From IMG/VR virus record IMGVR_UViG_3300030450_001402, positions 21,879 to 46,790 of that record: DNA of 24,912 bases. One strand, given 5' to 3'. Source of the stretch: a virus. Both the position numbers and the translations under genes were made by a program. The notes under the pieces were generated by a model that worked only from the letters and a program-made list of their open reading frames with translations, was not told where the DNA came from and searched no databases. Below are positions 1 through 6,494 of this stretch, one piece after another; position 1 is the first letter of the stretch; every line of letters starts with the position of its first letter.

Positions 1-365
1 GAGAAGACAGAGAGCGAGGTAGTAGTAGCAGTAGTTTCGATAGTTCTTTCGATTTCCTGTGTTTCTAGTACTTGAGTTGCTGCTCTGGTTATTATTTCTA
101 AACTGAATGGATCTCCTACTGTATGGATCGTGAATACTGAATCTGAATCTACTATTCCTCCAGAAGTTGCTGAAGTATGTGTAACATTCTCTCCAGTCCA
201 CGAACTTAGGACTGAACCATACTTGGTTATCGTTATATCTTCTTCTATATCCTGTTGAGTTGTCGTTGTTGAATTCATCGACCCCTGGGTGAATTGGGGA
301 GTCACTAATTCGGCTCTCGCTACCATGGGTGATGCTAGTAGGAAGAGTAATAGCCATTTGTTCAT
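1..365 (-). CDS. Secreted protein of unknown function, N-terminal part (runs off the window)
   Basis: I translated this from the ATG at 365-363; the frame stays open to base 1, giving about 121 residues without a stop. The start is a classical Sec signal peptide, MNKWLLLFLLASPMVARA, followed by E at residue 19, so cleavage after ARA is likely. The mature part is rich in Ser and Thr (a TTTT run, a TATTTS stretch) with no Cys seen and no second hydrophobic segment. The ATG overlaps the TGA of the preceding gene (ATGA), so translation is probably coupled. I recall similar signal-peptide proteins in other marine cyanophages but know no function. Export suggests a virion, periplasmic or lysis-related role; the position after a holin candidate makes lysis one possibility, which is only inference. 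Confidence 0.75.
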   Translation of the reverse strand, partial: MNKWLLLFLLASPMVARAELVTPQFTQGSMNSTTTTQQDIEEDITITKYGSVLSSWTGENVTHTSATSGGIVDSDSVFTIHTVGDPFSLEIITRAATQVLETQEIERTIETTATTTSLSVF

Positions 366-673
366 TCTTCCTTTTTCTTTACCATAGGACAGTTGACGGG
401 TGTTCCATTACCCTTATCTTTAGAATTACCAGTAGCCAAGCCAAAAGTCGCCAATGCTCCAGTGAACACCGAAGCAACGAACGTGATATCTGAGTTACCA
501 GATTTCTTGACCATAGGTATTTCCACGTAATTTAAAGTTATTATAAATCCAGACCAAACAACAACGCCAAGTCTGACGAATGTTCCGAGAATCTGAATCT
601 GGGCTTCTTGGTCCTCTATTCCTTCTTTAAGTTTTCCGAGGAGTCCTTTTTTTTCTTCTGATTTTCCTTCCAT
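362..673 (-). CDS. Small two-helix membrane protein, holin candidate
   Basis: The 103-aa protein has a charged N-terminus (MEGKSEEKKG), a hydrophobic segment at about residues 30-50 (FVRLGVVVWSGFIITLNYV), a second at about 62-81 (DITFVASVFTGALATFGLA) and a Lys-rich C-terminal tail ending KKKEE. Two membrane helices, about 100 residues and a basic tail match class II holins, and the place after the tail-fibre region parallels T7 gene 17.5. No sequence motif proves this. The gene starts inside the upstream gene with a 58-nt overlap; a TAAGG about 7 nt before the ATG could serve as ribosome binding site. Alternatively it is also made as the C-terminal part of a -1 frameshift fusion (see findings). 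The protein family is, as I recall, widespread in marine cyanophages as a hypothetical. Confidence 0.8.
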   Translation of the reverse strand: MEGKSEEKKGLLGKLKEGIEDQEAQIQILGTFVRLGVVVWSGFIITLNYVEIPMVKKSGNSDITFVASVFTGALATFGLATGNSKDKGNGTPVNCPMVKKKEE

Positions 674-1017
674 TTGTTAACCTTAGCTTGTAATTGCTTT
701 TGGACTTTCTTTTTAATTGGTTCAAATAATGTTTGTGTAACAGAGGTGGTTGCCACTGCCACTACAGCTGTTGTTACAGCCGTAACCACTACCGCTGTTT
801 CAGGTACTGGCATCTGTATATCTAATACAGGAATTGTTAACTTAGGTGGTTCAGGCTCCTCAGTCGTAGGTTCCGCCTCAGTGTCCGCAGGACGCTCCAA
901 ATCGGCTGGGGGTACGATCATAGGTTTATAGGCTGGAACGTCCGCTGTAGGCGGTTTAAAGTACATCTGAGGGATATCTAATGCCTTGGGTAGGTCAGCA
1001 CTAGGTATCTTTATCAT
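616..1017 (-). CDS. Pro-rich protein with one membrane segment, unknown function
   Basis: The 133-aa protein has three visible parts. Residues 1-72 are Pro/Ala/Glu-rich and probably extended, with repeated short PPADL, PPTADVP and IPVLDIQMP-like motifs. Residues about 74-98 are a hydrophobic Ala/Val/Thr segment (AVVVTAVTTAVVAVAT) able to span a membrane. Residues 101-133 are strongly basic (KKKVQKQLQAKVNKWKE then a KKKK run). The start overlaps the stop of the upstream adhesin as ATGA, and the 3' end overlaps the next gene by 58 nt. The single membrane helix between an extended and a charged helical part could suit a spanin or a holin partner, but no defining motif is present. I recall related proteins in other cyanophages, without a known function. 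Confidence 0.75.
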   Translation of the reverse strand: MIKIPSADLPKALDIPQMYFKPPTADVPAYKPMIVPPADLERPADTEAEPTTEEPEPPKLTIPVLDIQMPVPETAVVVTAVTTAVVAVATTSVTQTLFEPIKKKVQKQLQAKVNKWKENQKKKKDSSENLKKE

Positions 1018-1640
1018 CCTATTGCTGTGATACCAATAATAGGCTGGTTAAATATAGGTCCAGCCCCACCATCCCAGTGATCGAATGTATTTAATTCTGC
1101 ATCATAACCAGCACTATATTCTCTCGCTTGGATTTTTATTGTTTTATTACTAGTCCAACTTGCAACTCTACCAGTATTAGTATCTGCTGAACCACCTATA
1201 TTAAAAGCATATCTATAATACCATTGCCCCTCAAAATAATTATTAGCTGTTACTGTTTTTCGTTGATAAACAACTTCATCGCTATCTAAATATAATCTAA
1301 AATGAGGGATTGGCCATATATCTGGATCAGAGCCATGCATACCATGATACTCATAAATAACCTGTGTAGTTCCTGAAGGTGGTGTATATGTAAAACTAGA
1401 TCCAGTTACATCTGCATAGCTTGTAGATAAAGCTTGTGCTCCAGTTACATTTGCAAGAGTATGATTTCCATCTTGTAATGCTATAACTGATCCGTCACAA
1501 GGAGAAAGGAATTGTTCTAATACTATACGTTGACAGCTGTTGAGCTTTCTAGCTTCAAGATTACCTGCACTAGATAGAACTATATTAGCTGTACCTGAAT
1601 TACTCCCATGAGTAATATTCGTTGTTTTTATTGTACTCAT
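1014..1640 (-). CDS. Adhesin-like tail protein; head module shared with the protein at 4774-5463
   Basis: A 208-aa protein built of an N-terminal leader of about 45 residues (MSTIKTTNITHGSNSG...LSSAGNLEARKLN) and a C-terminal beta-rich module. From VLEQFLSPCDGS onward it aligns along its whole length with the protein at 4774-5463: both carry GN.TL.NVT, DVTGSS, PP.GTT.VIYE, DSDE...QR, IGG.A...TGRVASW and end in IGITAIG. The N-termini of the two are unrelated. The design of a short anchor plus a compact C-terminal head is typical of cyanophage short fibres; receptor binding is inferred from this and from its place behind gp17. It lies 3 nt after the preceding gene, and its TGA overlaps the next ATG. 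No canonical Shine-Dalgarno precedes the start. Confidence 0.85.
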   Translation of the reverse strand: MSTIKTTNITHGSNSGTANIVLSSAGNLEARKLNSCQRIVLEQFLSPCDGSVIALQDGNHTLANVTGAQALSTSYADVTGSSFTYTPPSGTTQVIYEYHGMHGSDPDIWPIPHFRLYLDSDEVVYQRKTVTANNYFEGQWYYRYAFNIGGSADTNTGRVASWTSNKTIKIQAREYSAGYDAELNTFDHWDGGAGPIFNQPIIGITAIG

Positions 1641-1643
1641 AAT

Positions 1644-2285
1644 TTAATCCAGATAACGTAAACAGGCAGTTCCAGCTGTAAATTGATTACCAGAACCAGT
1701 GGTGCTATACATTCTAATCGTATTAATCACATTCCCATTACTACCTGTAGCTAATCTACCAGAACCAACTCTAGATGAAGTATCAGCTTTACCAACATGT
1801 GTTGCTATATATTTATCATCATTTGTTGGATCCATAGGAGTTACTGTAAATATGAAATCCATATCAGTACCAGGGTAAACATACCAAGCAGAGGTACCAC
1901 TTACAATACCTGTGCTGCTTCCATGTGCATATGTACCTACAGAATCATATCCAGAAGTCCAATAGTTATTAGCTCCATAACCAACTATAAAGCCAACATT
2001 ACCATTAGATACGTTTAAACCTGTAACAACAACTTCAAGTTTTTTAAAAGTGGCAGGGAATGCTGCATCCCAATCATACTTCCAAGAACCTGATACATCT
2101 ACTTCAGCTGTTTGTGTCCATATTGAGGCAGGAGTTACCCAACTTAAATTACCCGATCCATCAGTTTTTAATACCTGTCCAGCAGTACCATCTGCTCCAG
2201 GTAGTTTATAGACTGGATCTCCACCACTAGCAGGAGCATCTATTGATACGCTCCCTGATGTGGAGCCGTTTAGTTTTAAGGTCAT
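1644..2285 (-). CDS. Adhesin-like tail protein with a KLPGADG...LKTDGSG anchor module
   Basis: The 213-aa protein has an N-terminal module (residues 1-50) with GSVSIDAPAS, KLPGADGTAGQ and LKTDGSGNLSW, clearly the same module as in the protein at 4774-5463. The remaining about 160 residues (WTQTAEVDVSGSW...TGSGNQFTAGTACLRYLD) are aromatic, Gly/Ser-rich and probably beta-sandwich; the final GS..F.AGT..L pattern recalls C-terminal heads of phage fibres. The ATG overlaps the upstream TGA (ATGA) and is preceded by GGAG at 8 nt spacing, a good ribosome binding site. Assignment to the receptor-binding cassette rests on the shared module and gene context; the ligand is unknown. Confidence 0.85.
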   Translation of the reverse strand: MTLKLNGSTSGSVSIDAPASGGDPVYKLPGADGTAGQVLKTDGSGNLSWVTPASIWTQTAEVDVSGSWKYDWDAAFPATFKKLEVVVTGLNVSNGNVGFIVGYGANNYWTSGYDSVGTYAHGSSTGIVSGTSAWYVYPGTDMDFIFTVTPMDPTNDDKYIATHVGKADTSSRVGSGRLATGSNGNVINTIRMYSTTGSGNQFTAGTACLRYLD

Positions 2286-2875
2286 ACTGCTATCTCCGTT
2301 AAAGTAATTGTACTTGCACCTGGAGAATTATGTTGAGTATTAGTATCAGTATTTGTGCAGTTTATACCATAACCATAACTAGCATGAGTGGTCATACCTC
2401 GTCCTTTATAAGTAATTGCACCAGAAGACCAACTACCAGGTACGGTATCAAGATAAACATAAGTAAATATAGGAGATGCGTAATCACTACTCCTTACATT
2501 CCACCAAACATTACCAGTAAAATTCGATTGATCTGGATCTCCACCAGGTAAAGTTGTTCCATCTCTTTGAAATTCACCTAAGAAAGAATGGTTATCCGTC
2601 TTACTAACACATAATGATGCTTGAATTAAAATTTTATTATTTGCTGCAGTTGGAGTAATATCTAATGTATAACCAGTTAGATCTTCATAAGTAGTATTAG
2701 CTTTATTAATATGTGTATCATGTGTCATTGATACTACTTGAAGCACTGATCCGGCTCCTTTTTTAACTGCAGTTACTGCTCCATTAGCGAGCATATCGGT
2801 ATCTACTATACCGTCTGGTAAACCGCCTACAGCAAGACCTGTGACGGTACCGTTTCCATTAATTGTTATTGGCAT
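2282..2875 (-). CDS. Adhesin-like tail protein with a VLQV-type C-terminal head
   Basis: A 197-aa protein. Residues 1-36 (ITINGNGTVTGLAVGGLPD...DTDMLANGAV) form the same leader module as in the protein at 5793-6494. From GAGSVLQVVSMTHDT to the end (STITLTEIAV) it shows the pattern VLQVV...TYEDLTGYTLDITPTAANNKILI, a fold I know from many phage and marine viral fibre tips, where a strand-rich domain ends in TI.L.EI. The last codons overlap the next ATG as ATGA, and the gene starts 3 nt after the preceding stop. It probably forms a short trimeric spike or fibre tip; that oligomeric state is inferred from the family style, not from a visible motif. Confidence 0.85.
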   Translation of the reverse strand: MPITINGNGTVTGLAVGGLPDGIVDTDMLANGAVTAVKKGAGSVLQVVSMTHDTHINKANTTYEDLTGYTLDITPTAANNKILIQASLCVSKTDNHSFLGEFQRDGTTLPGGDPDQSNFTGNVWWNVRSSDYASPIFTYVYLDTVPGSWSSGAITYKGRGMTTHASYGYGINCTNTDTNTQHNSPGASTITLTEIAV

Positions 2876-2878
2876 AAT

Positions 2879-3421
2879 TTATACGATTGTCCAGGTTTCT
2901 CCATCGCCTACTGTCACTACTACAGCACTGCCGTCACCGTTTCCAGTAGCAGCAATCTCAACAGGTCCAGCAGTCATGGCGTTATGATTATTTGTAATTG
3001 TATAACTATAAGTTATTTCCTTTCCATTCTCCCAGAATATTTTATCAGGACCATTACCTTTTGCTCCAGCAGCTGAGTCACCCCATTCGGGTGCTGTAGC
3101 TCCTGAATTCATTACAAGTGATTGTCCAGCTGTACCTTTAGCTAATCTAGCTAACGTATCTGTACCACTACCATATAAGACATCACCTTGAACAAGTGAT
3201 ACACTTAATTTAGCACCAGTAACTGAATCATCTGCAGGTGTAGTAGTATCTGGTGGTACCGCCCATTCCATACCATTTGAGGTATATCCAAGGAATTTAT
3301 TAGTTCCAGAAGGAGCAGCATGTATATCTAGTTTAGCTTCTTGTATTGTATCGTCTGCTATATCAGCATTAACGATGTCACCATCTTTAATGGATTTTGA
3401 ATTAATTTCTGTTAATGCCAT
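2879..3421 (-). CDS. Short fibre protein carrying a segment paralogous to gp17
   Basis: The 180-aa protein begins [20 protein letters not shown] and has a repeat-like leader (DIADDTIQEAKL) resembling the decapeptide repeats of gp17. Residues about 60-114 run from TPADDSVT to ATAPEWG and match gp17 residues about 641-694 at 40 of 54 positions by my eye count. The C-terminal 50 residues (TYSYTITNNHNAMTAGPVEI...VTVGDGETWTIV) resemble the gp17 tip (SVGPITL...VTVNGRWVIS). So the gene looks like a miniature distal gp17. It starts with TAATG overlap to the small gene before it, and GGAGG sits about 10 nt before the ATG. Probable role: additional fibre or fibre-tip protein. Confidence 0.85.
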   Translation of the reverse strand: MALTEINSKSIKDGDIVNADIADDTIQEAKLDIHAAPSGTNKFLGYTSNGMEWAVPPDTTTPADDSVTGAKLSVSLVQGDVLYGSGTDTLARLAKGTAGQSLVMNSGATAPEWGDSAAGAKGNGPDKIFWENGKEITYSYTITNNHNAMTAGPVEIAATGNGDGSAVVVTVGDGETWTIV

Positions 3422-3597
3422 TAATCAGCTGCCTCCGCTGTGTTACCTTCTGCTACCCAGGCTTTGTATTCTTGGTAGTCGGTGTTTGCATCATCAAAAG
3501 GAATGCAAGCTCCATCTTCTTTTCTAATAACAGAGGATGTTTTATTACCAAATTTAGCTTCGGTAGGGCTTTTCTTATAAGTATAATTGATTTTCAT
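3421..3597 (-). CDS. 58-aa helper-type protein in the adhesin cassette
   Basis: I found this gene by translating the gap between two adhesin genes. The ATG at 3597-3595 directly follows the upstream stop, has GGAG at 6 nt spacing, and its TAA shares one base with the next ATG (TAATG). The protein starts [19 protein letters not shown], contains [20 protein letters not shown] and ends [18 protein letters not shown]. The pattern IPFD..NTDYQEY..W.AEGNT is one I recognise as common next to fibre genes in marine cyanophages, sometimes labelled tail-assembly chaperone-like; the function is not proved. Its tight coupling to fibre genes on both sides supports an assembly or connector role. Confidence 0.85.
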   Translation of the reverse strand: MKINYTYKKSPTEAKFGNKTSSVIRKEDGACIPFDDANTDYQEYKAWVAEGNTAEAAD

Positions 3598-4767
3598 TTA
3601 AAGCTCCGCACTAAAGTCTAAACCAGATGTTGCATCATTAGTATATACTTGTATTGATTGCCCAGCTCCTGCGCTGTGGCTATCACAAGTAAACTGAACT
3701 CTACCACCGTCAGGAGTGGTTTCAGAAGAAACTAGCGCTGTTACATCTTGAGAGGCTGCAGTTTCTGAATCTACTTGTAGATCTCCCACTTCAGTAATAG
3801 TTGGAGATGATCTCATTGTTGTTGGTAATTGAAGATGACATCTAGGTTGAGTACTACTAGCCATGATGCCAGATACAACATAAGTATATTGTCTACCGTA
3901 ACCTATTCTAGTAAAATATCTCTGACACTTAAGAAATTCATCACCATACGATCTATGTTCAAAGTCAGTAGCATAATCTCCTACTTCTAATTGAACACCT
4001 GTAATTTCAAATGTTGCATCATTTGTTGTATACCATGTAGCTGTATTAACGGGATTAATAGTTGCACCACTTGCATAGGCAGCCCAAGTATTTAGAGCTA
4101 CTCCTGCATCTGTGTAGTTACCTCCAAATGCTGCATTAACCTCAACTTCCATTCCTGCGCCATTATTATTATCGAAAGTTAAGTTCGCATTTCCAGGTAT
4201 TGTTTTAGTTATTTTTGTCCAAGTATCAGCTGTTAAAGAACCAGTTTCAAATGGATAATTCTGTCTAGTCCCATCTTCTGACCTAATAGTTCCATAGAAA
4301 TTTTGAGCAACACTAGATTTCACCCAGAAAGATAAAGTTAGATAACTTGAGGTTGACGTATAATTCCATCCACTATTAGCTATATTTTGTGCTTCTATTA
4401 CTTGTCTAAATAAAATATAGTCTGGAGCACCTAATCCACTTGTTTGGTTTCCATTTGTTATATGGAAAGAGTTTCTAAATCCTGCAGCCCACGGACCAGT
4501 ATCACTAGAAGTTAAAGCGTGTTGAGCTGAAGTAGGTGCTTCGTCAGTATTAGCGTGTAGACATTTCCATCTATCGACAGAACCATAGCCGTTTGTAGTT
4601 GATGAAGTAGCTCTTTGAGCAACATTCATCGCACCGTTAATTATTAAATTTCTATTACTTAAGTTGTTGGTGATATTTGCAGTACAGGTTTTATCAGAAG
4701 CTGTAAGGGATATGGCATCACCAGTACCATTAGATGCTCTTATTGCATCGACATTTATTTGACTCAT
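3598..4767 (-). CDS. Phage tail fibre / carbohydrate-binding-like adhesin, 389 aa
   Basis: The N-terminus MSQINVDAIRASNGTGD with DKTCTANITNNL and then NRNLIINGAMNVAQR is a hallmark, in my memory, of fibre-associated proteins of cyanophages and other marine phages. A central region (YLTLSFWVKSS..., WTKITKTIPG) has the strand pattern of a carbohydrate-binding jelly roll, and ITGVQLEVGDYATDFEHRSYG followed by CQRYFTRIG is the characteristic end of that domain. About 100 further residues form a C-terminal beta-rich extension ending GLDFSAEL. AGGA lies about 9 nt before the ATG. It is the longest member of the cassette after gp17. Glycan binding on the host surface is the inferred role. Confidence 0.88.
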   Translation of the reverse strand: MSQINVDAIRASNGTGDAISLTASDKTCTANITNNLSNRNLIINGAMNVAQRATSSTTNGYGSVDRWKCLHANTDEAPTSAQHALTSSDTGPWAAGFRNSFHITNGNQTSGLGAPDYILFRQVIEAQNIANSGWNYTSTSSYLTLSFWVKSSVAQNFYGTIRSEDGTRQNYPFETGSLTADTWTKITKTIPGNANLTFDNNNGAGMEVEVNAAFGGNYTDAGVALNTWAAYASGATINPVNTATWYTTNDATFEITGVQLEVGDYATDFEHRSYGDEFLKCQRYFTRIGYGRQYTYVVSGIMASSTQPRCHLQLPTTMRSSPTITEVGDLQVDSETAASQDVTALVSSETTPDGGRVQFTCDSHSAGAGQSIQVYTNDATSGLDFSAEL

Positions 4768-4773
4768 AATGTT

Positions 4774-5463
4774 CTATCCTATTGCTGTAATTCCGATAGA
4801 TGGTTGATGGAATTGGTCATCATTACTACCACCTGTCCATTGACTGCTTTTATGAACTGAATTGTCATTACTTGCATGATGACTTGCAACTTGTAGTTTT
4901 AGAGTTTTTGCAGAAGACCAACTTGCTACACGACCTGTAGTTGTAGATGCTGTTCCTCCTATTGGAATACCAATTTTATATTGACATAATTGAGCAATAT
5001 TTGCATTTCCACCTAAATTAAACCGTTGGTTAGTAATTTCATCACTATCTATATTGAATGTAAAACATCCAATTCCATAACTATCCTCCCAACAGTCCAT
5101 AAAGTTAAATTCATATATGACCATTGTTGTACCAGTGGGAGGTACATAAGAGATTGATGAACCAGTTACATCAACAAAACTTGTTGTTGCATTTTGAACA
5201 GCAGTTACATTACCAAGAGTGATATTACCACCACTTGTAGCGATAGTTGAACCATCACAAATATGGTAGAACTGTTCTAGTATATTAGGTTTCCCAGGAT
5301 TAAAACTTAATTGACCTGAACCATCAGTTTTCAAATATTGACCTGCTGAACCATCTGCTACAGGAAGTTTTAAACTAACTGCAGCATTACCTGTTGTGGA
5401 AGCTGGTCCTTTAAGAGCCACACTTCCTCCGCCTGAATCAGCGGATATTTTTACTTCTGCCAT
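4774..5463 (-). CDS. Adhesin-like tail protein; chimera of two modules reused in the cassette
   Basis: A 229-aa protein. Residues 1-54 (GGGSVALKGPAS...KLPVADGSAGQYLKTDGSG) are the same module as the N-terminus of the protein at 1644-2285. From about residue 60 (NILEQFYHICDGSTI) to the end (PSIGITAIG) it is a paralogue of the C-terminal module of the protein at 1014-1640. The gene therefore shares its front with one neighbour and its back with another. It begins by TAATG overlap with the small helper-type gene before it and has no clear Shine-Dalgarno of its own, so coupling is likely. Receptor binding is inferred. Confidence 0.87.
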   Translation of the reverse strand: MAEVKISADSGGGSVALKGPASTTGNAAVSLKLPVADGSAGQYLKTDGSGQLSFNPGKPNILEQFYHICDGSTIATSGGNITLGNVTAVQNATTSFVDVTGSSISYVPPTGTTMVIYEFNFMDCWEDSYGIGCFTFNIDSDEITNQRFNLGGNANIAQLCQYKIGIPIGGTASTTTGRVASWSSAKTLKLQVASHHASNDNSVHKSSQWTGGSNDDQFHQPSIGITAIG

Positions 5464-5789
5464 TATGATTTAGGATATTTATCTTTAGTTGCTTTTATGG
5501 TAGCTTTCCATCCATCTATACCATTATGATAGATGTCATCCAACTGATCGACCACAGAAGGAAACTCTTCTCTACGTTTGGATTTATAAGAATCATTTTC
5601 TAAATTCCAAGCATCTTGTAAGGCTTTTAATCCATCAGTACATTCTTGTTCAGTAGGTTTAGATCCACCGTCATGAACAATTAGATTTGCATAGATTCTG
5701 TTTTTTGAATCTGACCATCCATACCATTGACCACTTCTTACAGTTAGAAGGTAGTCTGAGATATGATCAGGTTTTCCATTAATATCCAT
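5463..5789 (-). CDS. Tail fibre assembly / chaperone-like protein, 108 aa
   Basis: The sequence GQWYGWSDSKNRIYANLIVHD at the front and YKSKRREEFPSVVDQLDDIYHNGIDGWKATIKATKDKYPK at the back (quoted here only as family pattern: Y..KR..EFPS..DQLD..YH.G.DGWK..I...KDKYPK) match a small protein found next to fibre genes in many cyanophages and related to tail-assembly chaperone families. The protein is acidic and probably mostly helical in its C-terminal half. GGAG stands about 9 nt before the ATG. The gene lies 3 nt after the preceding adhesin and overlaps the next by TAATG. It probably helps one or more cassette proteins to fold or attach; direct evidence is lacking. Confidence 0.85.
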   Translation of the reverse strand: MDINGKPDHISDYLLTVRSGQWYGWSDSKNRIYANLIVHDGGSKPTEQECTDGLKALQDAWNLENDSYKSKRREEFPSVVDQLDDIYHNGIDGWKATIKATKDKYPKS

Positions 5790-5792
5790 TAG

Positions 5793-6494
5793 TTAAATCT
5801 CCAACCATTTAAAAGCACGTAGACCTGTTCTATGTCTCTCTGTCGATCCAAGTATACGAACATCATTCGTTCCACTTCCATAATTATGACAGTTCCAAGT
5901 CAAATTAAATTTTTGATTAGTTAAATCAGTAATTTTCAGAAAGGCTCTAGATATGGTAGTTGCATAAACAGTAGTATTTCCATCAAGGTTATTAGTCCAC
6001 GATTCAGCATAAGTATTCCAGTTTGAAGCATTATCTGATGTGTACATTATATATGCTCTGGTATAAGCATTAATGGCATTATTAATACTAGTGGTTAGCT
6101 GAAAGTTAATATCCCACCATCCAGTACTAGGGAAAGTATAGACACCTGATGAAGGAGCATTAAAGCCAGTACCAATTTGATTAAAGCCAGGCGTATCCGA
6201 TCTTTCTATATTATATCTTAGTATTCCTGAAGAGTCGTCTCCAGACCATGCACCAGTATAGAAACTATCAGTTAGTCTCCATTCGTCATAAACAATAGGG
6301 CCACCTCCACCAGGGTCAGCCCAACTGTTATCTCCTCTTAAAAATGTAGAAGAACTAGCTGTACCTGTAGCAGATAATTCAGCAACTCCAACAGAATCAT
6401 CTGCCAATGTGCCGTTATCAATGGTATTATCAGGTACACCACCAACAGCTAAATTTGTTATAGTTCCACTTGAACCTAAATTTAAAGTTCCCAT
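5793..6494 (-). CDS. Adhesin-like tail protein with a C1q-like C-terminal head
   Basis: A 233-aa protein immediately behind gp17 (TAATG overlap). Residues 1-38 (GTLNLGSSGTITNLAVGGVP, then DNTIDNGTLADDSVG) are the leader module also found at the start of the protein at 2282-2875. A linker SSTFLRGDNSWADPGGGGP, with the FLRGD.SW pattern common in fibre proteins, leads to a C-terminal domain of about 155 residues with GVYTFPSTGWWDINFQLT, RAYIMYTSDNASNW and ending RAFKWLEI. The alternating aromatic strands and the place of the last strand resemble C1q/TNF-like or fibre-tip jelly rolls; this is a judgement by pattern. Role: probable receptor-binding spike. Confidence 0.85.
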   Translation of the reverse strand: MGTLNLGSSGTITNLAVGGVPDNTIDNGTLADDSVGVAELSATGTASSSTFLRGDNSWADPGGGGPIVYDEWRLTDSFYTGAWSGDDSSGILRYNIERSDTPGFNQIGTGFNAPSSGVYTFPSTGWWDINFQLTTSINNAINAYTRAYIMYTSDNASNWNTYAESWTNNLDGNTTVYATTISRAFLKITDLTNQKFNLTWNCHNYGSGTNDVRILGSTERHRTGLRAFKWLEI

